64,000 bases of DNA. Origin: Xiashengella succiniciproducens (GTDB lineage: Bacteria > Bacteroidota > Bacteroidia > Bacteroidales > Marinilabiliaceae). Made by a program: the position numbers and the translations under genes. Under the pieces are notes generated by a model that saw only the letters and a program-made list of their open reading frames with translations, was not told the origin of the DNA and ran no database searches. Shown here piece by piece: positions 1 through 8,343 of this stretch. Numbering within the stretch: position 1 is the first letter of the stretch; each line of letters begins with the position of its first letter. The DNA is taken from positions 2,570,801 through 2,634,800 of the forward strand of contig NZ_CP098400.1 in NCBI RefSeq assembly GCF_023674465.1, given 5' to 3'.

Positions 1-1032
1 AGTGGAAACCTCAACCTGGATACCTATACTATTGAACTTGTACGAAGTAGCAAAGGTAAAGGTTGGAATCTTGTTGGTAATCCCTATACCCATGCTATAA
101 ACTGGAATGTTATTGATAAGCATAATATCGACAATAGTTTCTGGGTTTACCTTAACGACCAGTCGAAATATGGTGTTTACAATGGTTCCAACGGACTAGC
201 CGTTACGCTTACAGGATCAAATGCACATATAATTCCTGCACATCATGCCTTCTGGGTTAGGGTAACACAAGGACAAACTGGAGGAACAATCACATTTAAA
301 CCTGATAACAGAGAAATTAGCAACAACAGCTATCTTAAATCTGAGGCAGGTCCTCTCTTCCCATATCTCAAACTGGCTGCCGACTATAACGGTAACAGGG
401 ATGAAATGGCTGTTGCATTGGTACCTGAAGATATTTACGATAGCAATATCCATACAAGCAGCGAAAAGTTCTTTAGCAATAATGCGGCGTACAGTGAGAT
501 TTATTCTATAAGGGATAATATTAGTTGGGCAATTAAAAGCTTGCCTCAGACTCAGACTATAGAGTTGCCTATAGGTTTGTCACTTGCTGCTCCTGGAACA
601 GTAGAAATCAGCATGCATGAAGCTGAACTTCCAGAAAACACAACGGTAGTCCTGATTGACAAAGAGCTATTTGAATATGCAAACCTTTCTTCAGGTGAAC
701 ACTATATGGCTACATTTGAAAATGCCGGAAAGCATGAGCATCGCTTTGAATTGATTATTACAAAAAGCGAATCTACGTCAGTTGGGGAACTTCCAATCAT
801 TGACCAAGGTTCAGACAGAGTATCAGTTCACACTATAGATAATAAGATAAGCATACTTGTTAAGGACCTGAACAATCCTCACTACGAACTCTTTGATATC
901 TCAGGAAGACTTATCAGGGAAGGCAAGCTCAACAACAATAGCCTTAACACCCTAAATCTAAACCAAAAAGGAGTATATATCCTTCACATTTCGGGAGCTG
1001 AAGGCAGCTTTTCCTTTAAAGTTGTATTATAG
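1..1032 (+). CDS. C-terminal part of a T9SS-secreted surface protein (5' end outside window)
   Basis: The frame is open from base 1, so these are the last 343 residues of a longer protein. Residues 21-29 read GWNLVGNPY, a motif common in large Bacteroidota surface proteins just ahead of the sorting domain. Residues about 295-343 have the look of a Por/T9SS type A C-terminal sorting domain: YELFDISGRLIREG, an Asn-rich turn, then KGVYILHISG and a final beta strand ending KVVL. By family knowledge such a domain is recognised by the type IX secretion system and removed at the cell surface. The cargo function cannot be told because the catalytic or adhesive part lies upstream. A short ORF follows 11 bases after the stop. 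Confidence 0.85.
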   Translation, partial: SGNLNLDTYTIELVRSSKGKGWNLVGNPYTHAINWNVIDKHNIDNSFWVYLNDQSKYGVYNGSNGLAVTLTGSNAHIIPAHHAFWVRVTQGQTGGTITFKPDNREISNNSYLKSEAGPLFPYLKLAADYNGNRDEMAVALVPEDIYDSNIHTSSEKFFSNNAAYSEIYSIRDNISWAIKSLPQTQTIELPIGLSLAAPGTVEISMHEAELPENTTVVLIDKELFEYANLSSGEHYMATFENAGKHEHRFELIITKSESTSVGELPIIDQGSDRVSVHTIDNKISILVKDLNNPHYELFDISGRLIREGKLNNNSLNTLNLNQKGVYILHISGAEGSFSFKVVL

Positions 1033-1043
1033 AGCTGACAACG

Positions 1044-1241
1044 ATGAAACTGCAATACTTCCCTCCTCTTATTAGTGAGATTAAATTCGATTGGAATATT
1101 TCGCTAAACGGTGGTTCCCCTGGAGAAGAAAGCCCACCAAATCCACCACAATTTTCTCAATCTGCTCCGCAACAACAATCATCATACCCATTTAAATCCA
1201 GCCCATTTGAGGATGATCCTCTAAAGGACTGGAACAAGTAA
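1044..1241 (+). CDS. Small Pro/Ser/Gln-rich protein of unknown function, downstream of the T9SS cargo
   Basis: A 65-residue frame starts 11 bases after the T9SS cargo stop, on the same strand, which suggests one transcript. The N-terminal half reads like short beta strands (PPLISEIKFDWNISL); the rest is low complexity with PP and QQQSS runs and ends in an acidic, Lys/Trp-containing tail (FEDDPLKDWNK). There is no signal peptide or membrane segment. The pattern of a short strand-like head, a Pro-rich middle and a D-D-P-x-K tail resembles, from memory only, small Bacteroidales proteins of unknown role encoded near surface proteins. It could also be a chance frame, but its placement and composition favour a real gene. 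Confidence 0.5.
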   Translation: MKLQYFPPLISEIKFDWNISLNGGSPGEESPPNPPQFSQSAPQQQSSYPFKSSPFEDDPLKDWNK

Positions 1242-1261
1242 ACACACATTTCTACCAACTA

Positions 1262-2194
1262 TCACTCTTGGGGTACCTCTCCACTTACAACAAAGGCATT
1301 ATTCACACCAATCCCAATCCATAAACCGATTCCACCCTCAATATTGCTTTTGATACCGGAATCATTAAAGCGGAAAGGATTATCATTAGAGCCCCAGTCA
1401 TCAAAGAGGGAATTAATAATCTCATGTGATATAGAATCAACAGTACCAGGTACTATCAACACCCGATCCCTGTGATCATAATGCAATGGCGGATACTCTT
1501 TATAGAAATTATCATAGTTTGAACCGGCACTAATCCTCCTCTCCTTTACTCTATATACACTAATCCATCCAAACTCATTACCAGCATCCAGCCTTATACT
1601 TCCCTCCCTTACAGGATGCAGGTTCTCATCAGCAAAGACGCTCTGGACTCGTGTGTAAACATACTGGACTGCATCAGGTCTCAAGGATATCATATATTCC
1701 GGATATCCGGTGCTGTCAGTTACATAAGTAAATCGTGTATTCCATATAATGGGCGGCTGAGGAATTGTAGTACTAGCATAAACCTTTCTACCTGCCACCT
1801 CAATTTCCAGAGAGTACTCAACCCCCACCATCCCCCTGATATTCACAGATCGATATACAAATGGTGGAAAAAAGCTGTCCCGCATAAACAATGTAAGCAC
1901 CTCTTCTTCTCCCAGTGAACTCCTCAATATTACCTTAGCCTGATTCAGAAAACTCTTCCTGATGGAAACCGAATCATATTCATCCAAAAACGGAGTGCTC
2001 ATCGTCAAAAAAACCTGAGCATATCGTCCATTTTCTATAAATCCATCCACTACTACCTTCCTATTATAAGGTTGCGGTTCTATCTCCACCTCCTTGACAC
2101 AGGATGACAAAAGACACGCTGCTAGAAATATACCCACGAGGTATAGCATCTTCTTGTTTCCTGCACTCCAACCAGTGTATGATATACACGACAT
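1262..2194 (-). CDS. DUF4249 family outer-membrane lipoprotein
   Basis: A 310-residue lipoprotein. The N-terminus has Lys-Lys, a hydrophobic stretch and the lipobox LLSSC, followed by an EVEIEPQPYNRKVVVDGFIENG segment typical of DUF4249 proteins, which accompany TonB receptors in Bacteroidota. The start lies 10 bases after the receptor's stop, so the two are surely co-transcribed. An internal Met (residue 16, base 2149) could be the start, but it would remove the positive charges before the hydrophobic core. By analogy with other receptor/lipoprotein pairs it may sit on the cell surface and help capture the ligand; the ligand is unknown. Confidence 0.8.
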   Translation of the reverse strand: MSCISYTGWSAGNKKMLYLVGIFLAACLLSSCVKEVEIEPQPYNRKVVVDGFIENGRYAQVFLTMSTPFLDEYDSVSIRKSFLNQAKVILRSSLGEEEVLTLFMRDSFFPPFVYRSVNIRGMVGVEYSLEIEVAGRKVYASTTIPQPPIIWNTRFTYVTDSTGYPEYMISLRPDAVQYVYTRVQSVFADENLHPVREGSIRLDAGNEFGWISVYRVKERRISAGSNYDNFYKEYPPLHYDHRDRVLIVPGTVDSISHEIINSLFDDWGSNDNPFRFNDSGIKSNIEGGIGLWIGIGVNNAFVVSGEVPQE

Positions 2195-2204
2195 AATCCT
2201 ATTA

Positions 2205-4556
2205 TTAAAATTTGACTCTCCATCCGATTGATGGTAGTAAAGGGAAAAGTGATACCTGCTGAGCCGAAATCTTCACATCGTATGCATCCCTGCCCTGTGT
2301 TACCTTATAAAACAAAAAGTAGGGATTAGCCCTGTCGTATACGTTTATTACCGAGAAATCAAGTTCTGATGCCTTAAAAACCTTTGTCTGCAACCGGTAG
2401 GTTGCAGATATATCCAGTCTGTGGTAGGGAGGCATTCTGAAACTGTTATATCCATCATAATCATTCATAATAGTTCCCATCACCCACATTCTTCCTGCAG
2501 GCAGATTCAAGCAATTACCGGTAGCATAAATAAAGGATGCCGAGGTACTCCATCTGTCATTGATTTTGTACTCACCCACCAAAGCCAGATTATGTCTGCG
2601 GTCAAACTTGTCAGAGAACCAGTGACCATTGTTTATCTCATCATATTGCCTTTCGGAACGAAGCAAGGTATATGCCAGATCCCAGGTAAACCTCCCAATT
2701 GTCTTACGGGCCATAAACTCGGCTCCTGCCACTCTACCTCTACCTACAATAAACCGTTCCTCGAAAATCTCTCTATCATCTTCTATATCCCCCATTGTAT
2801 AAAGCACCTGGTTTTCCATGTCTCTTGCAAAAACCTCTATTGACAACTCATATGCCCCTCGTTTTGCAAAGTAAGCCCCCGATACCTGATGCCCAATCTG
2901 TGGTTTTAGAAAGGGGCTTGACATAAGCCAGATATCATTTGGCAATGGAAGCGACGCTATACTTGCCAGATGTATTGTTTGTGCCTGACGGGAAAATGCA
3001 GCTTTAAAGTGACTGTTTATACCAGTCTTCCATCTAAGAGCTGCCGAAACTGATAGTAATAATCTGCGTCTGTTTTTTTTCCAGGTGTTTATATCAAAAG
3101 GGCCTTCATCGTTAAAACTGTCTGACCATCCAAGGGTATTATAATTGTGAAGCCTCACTCCGCCAGACAAATCCAGTCTGGGCCTTATTGAAATTCCCCC
3201 TTCAAGATAGTAGTCAGTCTGACGACTATTATAAGTATGATAAAAAGAAGCACGCTCGCCAGATACTAGCAGATCCATATCCTGAGGAAGTGTTTGGTAT
3301 TCACTATGCCTCATACCTAACATAAGTGATGATATCTGTCCCTTGATCTCCATCTCAGCAAAGGCACTATACCTGTCAAAATGATTTCTGAGATTAATAT
3401 ATCCTTCTCCAAAGTACCCGTCAAACTCAGAATAAGATCCTGTATATGATAATCCCAGCTTGTAATCAAGCCATAGCATCGGTTTGTGTTCCCAGGCCAA
3501 TAGTGCTGCCCTATTTCCAAAGTCGGATCCCATATCAGTATCTTTATTATCCTCATCAATGGCAAAGTGATCGCCCGATAGAAACCAGCCTGCAGACAAG
3601 CGTGCATTCTCAATAGGGCTGTAGACAAGGAGTCCATTCAAATCATAGAAGGTACTGAAAGTTGACCCAAAATAATTGTCTTCATCTGGAATGATCAGTT
3701 TGGACAGTCCCCGGTATAATTCCACAAAACTACGCCTTACCCCAAGGGTGATTCCCAGTTTTCTATCCTCTGTCCTGCTAATATGGCCCAAGCCGGAGGA
3801 AAATGTTCCAAGAGACAGATTGGTTCCGGCATGACTTCTCAAAGGATCAGCTGAGCTGACCAGTATGAGAGATGACAGCCTTTCGCTGTAGGTGATTGGA
3901 GTATGACCTTTGTATAGATCCACACCGGCAAGGGTATTAGGATTAAAGACAGAATAAAGCCCCATCATATGCAAGGGATTCATCAATTCCATTCCATCAA
4001 GCACTATCATATTCTGTCCCGGGGCACCTCCTCGAACAAAGACATCACTAATGCCTTCTCCAGTACTTTGTACACCTGCCTGCACTTGAAGACTCCTGAC
4101 AACATCACTTTCACCCATAAACGAAGGAAGCCTTACAACATCCTCTGCGTCTATAGTAATTTTCCCGGGCATTACAGACTTAGATTGACCGGCATTACCC
4201 GTGATTACCACCTCCTCAACAGTCATCGACGAAGGCAATAGTCTTACAACTAAATCATCCGGAAGTTCTATGCTAAATATCAGAGATCTGTTATAATAGG
4301 CCAAATGGCTGAACTCAATAATATCTCCATATTGAAGACCGCAAAGCTCGAAATACCCTGCACTGTCAGTGAGGACCCCTGTCTCCCATCCTGTTATCAA
4401 TACATACACATTATCCAGCCCAACACCCGTCTGCCCATCACACACCATGCCCCTTAGGCAATGGCCCTGTCCGAAAGACTGCATAGATGTAGTAAATAAA
4501 AAGGCAGTCAGCAGAAACACTACTTTAACCGAAAAAATAGCTGACACTGGAGACAT
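2205..4556 (-). CDS. TonB-dependent outer-membrane receptor with N-terminal carboxypeptidase-regulatory-like domain
   Basis: This is a TonB-dependent receptor of 783 residues from the ATG at 4556; a GTG at 4580 would give 791. A signal peptide ends near SFGQ. Next comes a beta-sandwich carboxypeptidase-regulatory-like domain of about 85 residues (GLDNVYVLITGWETGV, DSAGYFEL), then the plug with VVRSLQVQAGV, DVFVRGGAPGQNMIVLDGM and VDLYKGHTP. The remaining 550 or so residues form the barrel and end in aromatic GWRVKF, as barrels do. It would import a TonB-energised ligand; neighbours give no substrate clue and no SusD-like gene is present. A terminator-like hairpin with a T-run directly abuts the ATG, which argues for the ATG start and for controlled read-through from the upstream lipoprotein gene. 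Confidence 0.9.
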   Translation of the reverse strand: MSPVSAIFSVKVVFLLTAFLFTTSMQSFGQGHCLRGMVCDGQTGVGLDNVYVLITGWETGVLTDSAGYFELCGLQYGDIIEFSHLAYYNRSLIFSIELPDDLVVRLLPSSMTVEEVVITGNAGQSKSVMPGKITIDAEDVVRLPSFMGESDVVRSLQVQAGVQSTGEGISDVFVRGGAPGQNMIVLDGMELMNPLHMMGLYSVFNPNTLAGVDLYKGHTPITYSERLSSLILVSSADPLRSHAGTNLSLGTFSSGLGHISRTEDRKLGITLGVRRSFVELYRGLSKLIIPDEDNYFGSTFSTFYDLNGLLVYSPIENARLSAGWFLSGDHFAIDEDNKDTDMGSDFGNRAALLAWEHKPMLWLDYKLGLSYTGSYSEFDGYFGEGYINLRNHFDRYSAFAEMEIKGQISSLMLGMRHSEYQTLPQDMDLLVSGERASFYHTYNSRQTDYYLEGGISIRPRLDLSGGVRLHNYNTLGWSDSFNDEGPFDINTWKKNRRRLLLSVSAALRWKTGINSHFKAAFSRQAQTIHLASIASLPLPNDIWLMSSPFLKPQIGHQVSGAYFAKRGAYELSIEVFARDMENQVLYTMGDIEDDREIFEERFIVGRGRVAGAEFMARKTIGRFTWDLAYTLLRSERQYDEINNGHWFSDKFDRRHNLALVGEYKINDRWSTSASFIYATGNCLNLPAGRMWVMGTIMNDYDGYNSFRMPPYHRLDISATYRLQTKVFKASELDFSVINVYDRANPYFLFYKVTQGRDAYDVKISAQQVSLFPLLPSIGWRVKF

Positions 4557-4591
4557 AAAAAAGATTGGGTTTGTTTTCACAAGCCCAATCT
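4557..4591 (-). terminator. Terminator-like hairpin immediately before the TonB receptor start codon
   Basis: On the minus strand the arms AGATTGGG and CCCAATCT pair perfectly; inside them is one C/A mismatch, three more pairs and the loop TGAAAA. A run of six T follows and touches the ATG at 4556. It is the shape of an intrinsic terminator for the upstream lipoprotein gene (stop at 4614), placed so that the receptor can only be reached by read-through or from a promoter in the hairpin region. Confidence 0.65.
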
Positions 4592-4613
4592 ACAAACTTT
4601 CACTATTTTATTC

Positions 4614-5819
4614 TCATCTTATACCTCTAAACTTGTTCTCTAGCTCTGCAAAGAACTCATTTACCTCTGTAACCAGATCGGTAAAGCCATCTTGAAAGAA
4701 GGATTCATCCATGTAGCTTCCATCTGGGAAGACCATTCGCATATTAATATCCCAGGAGCCGTCATAATAATCATCTTCATATGCATAGAACTCACCGGTA
4801 GCAATAATAGTTTTGGCCTTAGTATCGCGGATCTTGATATCTATATATTTATTGTAAGTGTCTGCGATTAACTGAGCCATTTCTTCTTCAGATGTTATAT
4901 CATCCTCTGAAACACTTGCAAGTCTCTTATTGAGGCCATTCCAATCTGCCTTACCTTCAGCCCTGTATTTACCAACAGTAACTCTCAGGTTACTGTTACT
5001 CAACATTCCATCGTAGATTACATCATCAACTTCACCTGTGAGCAACTCTTCTGTATCAAAAGACCCCTTGTTTTCAAATTGGTAACTCAGCAGAGTCTCA
5101 TCCTGATACTTGTACATCTGTTCTATACTATAGACAGAACTTGTAAGCGCAAATTTATATACATACTCGAAATCTTCGACCTTTAATACTTCTTCTATCT
5201 TTGAAGGAATACCCTTGGAATCGAATACTGACACGAAGTTCATGCTAATCAACTCTTTATTGTCAGCTTTTAGACTGTACCTTGCAGAAGTAGGGAAATC
5301 AGCCAATTCGTATTCCAGCCCAGGATGTACTCCACTGAAAGTACTAACATTATCCAATGTAGTTACTACAGCCTTGCCTTCCTTTGAAGTAAATTTAAAG
5401 GTAAGCTCATTACTTGCTTCCTCCTTATCCCAGGATTCAGTTTCAGAATTATAAGTATAGATTCCGACATATGCTTCAAATCCTTCCTTAAATGAGAATT
5501 TCTCATCAGAGGTTGATTTCAGACCTGGCAAAACCCGGGCAATCTCCAGTTTATCAATAATTGATCTGTTGAAATCAGCTGCATATATACCAGGTTCAAG
5601 ATCAGCGTTATCAAGTAATTGAGCCAACTCGATCAGCAAATCAATTGACTCAAGGTCAGCTGCTCGTTTTAACTTGCCAAAAACATCAAGGGCATTGTCT
5701 TCCATAGACTCCCTATGCTCCTCAGGACTAGAGGAGCTAAACTTTTCTTTATCATCGTCTTTACAAGCACCTACAAATAAAGCAAAAGCACCAAGTAATA
5801 AAAAAGCTCTAATCTTCAT
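4614..5819 (-). CDS. Unrecognised lipoprotein upstream of the TonB receptor
   Basis: A 401-residue lipoprotein starting MKIRAFLLLG, with lipobox FVGAC and a following KDDDKEK stretch; charged residues after the lipidated Cys are typical of Bacteroidota surface-lipoprotein export signals. An in-frame start eight codons upstream exists (5843) but would put a non-signal extension before the signal peptide. The mature part is acidic and rich in beta-type segments (FEAYVGIYTYNSETESW, YRAEGKADWNG), with a C-terminal part around KTIIATGEFYAYEDDYYDGS. I do not recognise the family. Its place 57 bases upstream of a TonB receptor suggests, without proof, an accessory or ligand-binding role. Confidence 0.8.
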   Translation of the reverse strand: MKIRAFLLLGAFALFVGACKDDDKEKFSSSSPEEHRESMEDNALDVFGKLKRAADLESIDLLIELAQLLDNADLEPGIYAADFNRSIIDKLEIARVLPGLKSTSDEKFSFKEGFEAYVGIYTYNSETESWDKEEASNELTFKFTSKEGKAVVTTLDNVSTFSGVHPGLEYELADFPTSARYSLKADNKELISMNFVSVFDSKGIPSKIEEVLKVEDFEYVYKFALTSSVYSIEQMYKYQDETLLSYQFENKGSFDTEELLTGEVDDVIYDGMLSNSNLRVTVGKYRAEGKADWNGLNKRLASVSEDDITSEEEMAQLIADTYNKYIDIKIRDTKAKTIIATGEFYAYEDDYYDGSWDINMRMVFPDGSYMDESFFQDGFTDLVTEVNEFFAELENKFRGIR

Positions 5820-5902
5820 ATGTCTTTGGATTAAGTTATACATAAAAGCTTATTTATATACGAACGAATGCCACAAAAAGTTATTGTATATCAGAAATTT
5901 AT

Positions 5903-6457
5903 TTACTTAGCAATCTTTATTCTGTAATCAACATTAACCTTACCCACTGAGATTGCATTGAGTTTACTCTTAAGTAATCTCTTGCGAAGGGGACTCAGGT
6001 AATCGATAAACAGCTTGCCCTCGATGTGATCGTATTCGTGCTGAACTATCCTTGCTGCATAGTTATAGAGTTCTTCTTCCTTCCACTCGAAGTTCTCATC
6101 CTGATATCTGACAAGAATCCTGTCAGGACGACTTACATCTTCCCTGATACCAGGTATGCTAAGGCATCCCTCCCCATCAGTACACTTGGTTTCACTCTTC
6201 TCAATAATTGTAGGGTTAACAAACACCCTCTTGAATCCTTCCAGTTCGGGATAATCCTCAACCATTGGGGTTCCATCAACAACAAAGAGTCTGATTGCAA
6301 GTCCTACCTGAGGAGCCGCCAAACCCACACCTTCTGAATGATACATGGTCTCCCACATATCTTCTATTAACTGCTTGAAATTCTCATAGTCAGGTCCTAT
6401 CTCCTCAGTAACTTTCCTCAGCACAGGGTGACCGTAAAGGTAAATTGGTAAAATCAT
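5903..6457 (-). CDS. def: Peptide deformylase
   Basis: Removes the formyl group from the N-terminal Met of new proteins in the cytoplasm. All three family motifs are present in 184 residues: GVGLAAPQ (residues 43-50), EGCLS with metal ligand Cys98, and QHEYDH with ligands His140 and His144 and catalytic Glu141. The length is normal. The gene lies 30 bases downstream of ruvX on the same strand and is probably co-transcribed with it, a gene pair that is common in Bacteroidota. Confidence 0.97.
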   Translation of the reverse strand: MILPIYLYGHPVLRKVTEEIGPDYENFKQLIEDMWETMYHSEGVGLAAPQVGLAIRLFVVDGTPMVEDYPELEGFKRVFVNPTIIEKSETKCTDGEGCLSIPGIREDVSRPDRILVRYQDENFEWKEEELYNYAARIVQHEYDHIEGKLFIDYLSPLRKRLLKSKLNAISVGKVNVDYRIKIAK

Positions 6458-6487
6458 TTTTATACTCTGGTTTATAGCTAAAACAAA

Positions 6488-6910
6488 TTAAAAACTACTT
6501 CGCCCTGCCTCAAGGTAAGACTGAAGTATAATCACTGCACTAACCTTGTCAATTAGTGCCTTATCTCTCCTGGCCTGCTTCTTGAGACCACCGTCTATCA
6601 TGGCTCTGAATGCAAGCTGGCTGGTGAAGCGTTCATCAACCCATTCAACAGGTATTTGCGGGAATTTGTTTCTCAAACTGTTATAGAAAGGTCTGATATA
6701 TGCCATGGATTCCGAATCCTCGCCACTGGCTTGTCGGGCGTATCCTATCACAAACAGGTCAACATTCTCTTTCTCAATATAGGTCCTGACGTAAGGGAGC
6801 ACCTCATGAATCAGAAGGGTATCAAGTCCGTTGGCAATAATACGATTGGGATCGGTAACTGCTATACCTACCCTCTTTCTTCCAACATCAAAGGCCATTA
6901 TTCTTCCCAA
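6488..6910 (-). CDS. ruvX: Holliday-junction resolvase-like protein RuvX (YqgF), TTG start
   Basis: A 140-residue RNase H-fold protein: MGRIMAFDVGRKRVGIAVTD carries the first catalytic Asp (D8), WVDERFTSQLA and a C-terminal RRDKALIDKVSAVIILQSYL follow as expected. The family acts on branched nucleic acid and, in E. coli, in 16S rRNA 5'-end processing. The codon at 6910 is TTG; the next Met codon is 6898. I keep TTG because homologues carry the short GRI lead before the first strand. On the minus strand a TAATTTTG element at 6951-6958 could be the -7 box of its promoter. Confidence 0.92.
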   Translation of the reverse strand: MGRIMAFDVGRKRVGIAVTDPNRIIANGLDTLLIHEVLPYVRTYIEKENVDLFVIGYARQASGEDSESMAYIRPFYNSLRNKFPQIPVEWVDERFTSQLAFRAMIDGGLKKQARRDKALIDKVSAVIILQSYLEAGRSSF

Positions 6911-7056
6911 AGCAAAGTCTGTTACAGTTGATTACAGCATCAACAAGCCGCAAAATTAATCATTTCTTTACTAATAGCTTCATTAATACATTTGTTTCTG
7001 CTATACCAGAGTCCCTGTGTGCTATAGGTAACACATCAGCTAAGTTCAAGATATTA

Positions 7057-8109
7057 TCATTGCCTGTTCAATATCGCCATAATCTCACTGATTGAGAAGC
7101 TGGCACCGCAGATAACCTCATCACTTGCTCCGTAATACATTATAAGTCTGTCCCCATCCACAATATGTCCATTGGTGAAGACCACATTTCCGAAGAAGCC
7201 CTGTTTCTCGTAACAGGCTATTGGTTCCATAATAGGCTCAACAACTCTGGCAAGTACTAAAGAGGGATCCTCAAGATCCAGTAACATTGCCCCCAGGCAG
7301 TAACGATTGCTCTCATCCGCCCCATGGTAAATTACCAGCCAGCCCTCAGGGGTCTTTATTGGTGATGCACCCGCCCCGATACGCACAGAGTCCCAGTTTC
7401 CTGGACGGTTAACAGCTATACATTTGTGATTGCCCCAGTGAAGTCTGTCAGGCGACTCGGCCAACCAAATATAATTACCTCCAAGTTCTGGACTGCTAGG
7501 CCGATGCAAGGCATAATACCTCCCACCTATCCTCTCTTCAAACAAGGCGCAGTCCTTATTGTGGGGTGGAAAGATCATTCCCTTGGTTTCAAATCTCCTA
7601 AAGTCACAGGTGACTCTAAGTCCTACTCCTACCGCAAACGGCGAAACCATGGTATAGGTAAGATAATACCCGTCATCAAAACAGGCCACCCTGCAATCCT
7701 CAATTCCAAATGCCTCAAGCTCTCCCTGACCGACTACTGGAGGATAAAGCGGATCCTCATTAAAGTGCATTCCATCTTCGCTGCTAACAAGGCGAAGATA
7801 TGACAGAGTAGTCAGGTACTGCCTGCCTCGGTACTTAATAACCCGAGGGTCCGAAGTATCAAGATCAGGGTCGCTACTGTCAAACTCAAGTACCTTTACC
7901 TGACCATCCGGATCATAAACAGGTATCCTCACCTTATCAGGATGTAGGAGTGGACGCTCTGCAACCCTAAGCAAAAGCCAAATCCTACCATTCATCCTGA
8001 ATACTCCCGGATTTAACAGGCATGCTATCTCCATCCCCTCATACCATGGCCTCAGATCAGAAGGTCTCAACAGGGGATTTGTGTCAAAACGCGTTGCTAT
8101 ATCCATCAT
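7057..8109 (-). CDS. Glycoside hydrolase family 130 protein (mannoside/oligosaccharide phosphorylase-like)
   Basis: A 350-residue five-bladed propeller protein of GH130, a family that phosphorolyses beta-mannosides. Typical segments are MEIACLLNPGVFRMNGRIWLLLRVAE near residue 28, GIEDCRVACFDDGYYLTYT (holding the acidic residue equivalent to the general acid), KDCALFEERIGGRYYALHRP and IGAGASPIKTPEGWLVIYHGAD. The C-terminus FFGNVVFTNGHIV and MYYGASDE is also family-like. There is no signal peptide, so it should act in the cytoplasm. It stands alone, without a transporter or epimerase beside it, so the exact sugar is not inferable. Two Met codons open the frame; either could be used. Confidence 0.9.
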   Translation of the reverse strand: MMDIATRFDTNPLLRPSDLRPWYEGMEIACLLNPGVFRMNGRIWLLLRVAERPLLHPDKVRIPVYDPDGQVKVLEFDSSDPDLDTSDPRVIKYRGRQYLTTLSYLRLVSSEDGMHFNEDPLYPPVVGQGELEAFGIEDCRVACFDDGYYLTYTMVSPFAVGVGLRVTCDFRRFETKGMIFPPHNKDCALFEERIGGRYYALHRPSSPELGGNYIWLAESPDRLHWGNHKCIAVNRPGNWDSVRIGAGASPIKTPEGWLVIYHGADESNRYCLGAMLLDLEDPSLVLARVVEPIMEPIACYEKQGFFGNVVFTNGHIVDGDRLIMYYGASDEVICGASFSISEIMAILNRQ

Positions 8110-8210
8110 TTATGTTTTTTAGAAAGAGTCTCAGGTGAATATTCAATAATGAAAGTTACCACTCATTACGACATCATTCAAGAACTAACAACACTAAAGG
8201 AAAAAACACT

Positions 8211-8277
8211 ACATATAGCAGCCCACCGGACTGCTATATGTAATAGGGGCTGCCCGTTTTATCAGACAGCCCCTATT
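8211..8277 (-). terminator. Two tandem hairpins after dcp
   Basis: Two perfect 11-bp stems sit side by side. One is 8242-8252 with 8267-8277 (AATAGGGGCTG and its complement, 14-base loop). The other is 8211-8221 with 8231-8241 (ACATATAGCAG and its complement, 9-base loop). Read on the minus strand, dcp ends at 8344, then come the GC-rich hairpin, the AT-rich hairpin and a run of six T (8201-8206). Together they form a likely terminator for dcp; the 234-base gap holds no other gene I can support. Confidence 0.6.
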
Positions 8278-8343
8278 CCCAATTTGTCTAAGCCAGTCAG
8301 CTCCGTCAAACCATTACTGGTTCTTATTAAGCCTTAGCTCATA

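Noticed and set aside
8149-8337. A 62-codon plus-strand frame between GH130 and dcp
   Set aside because: It runs through the two tandem hairpins, so it is structural 3' DNA rather than a gene.
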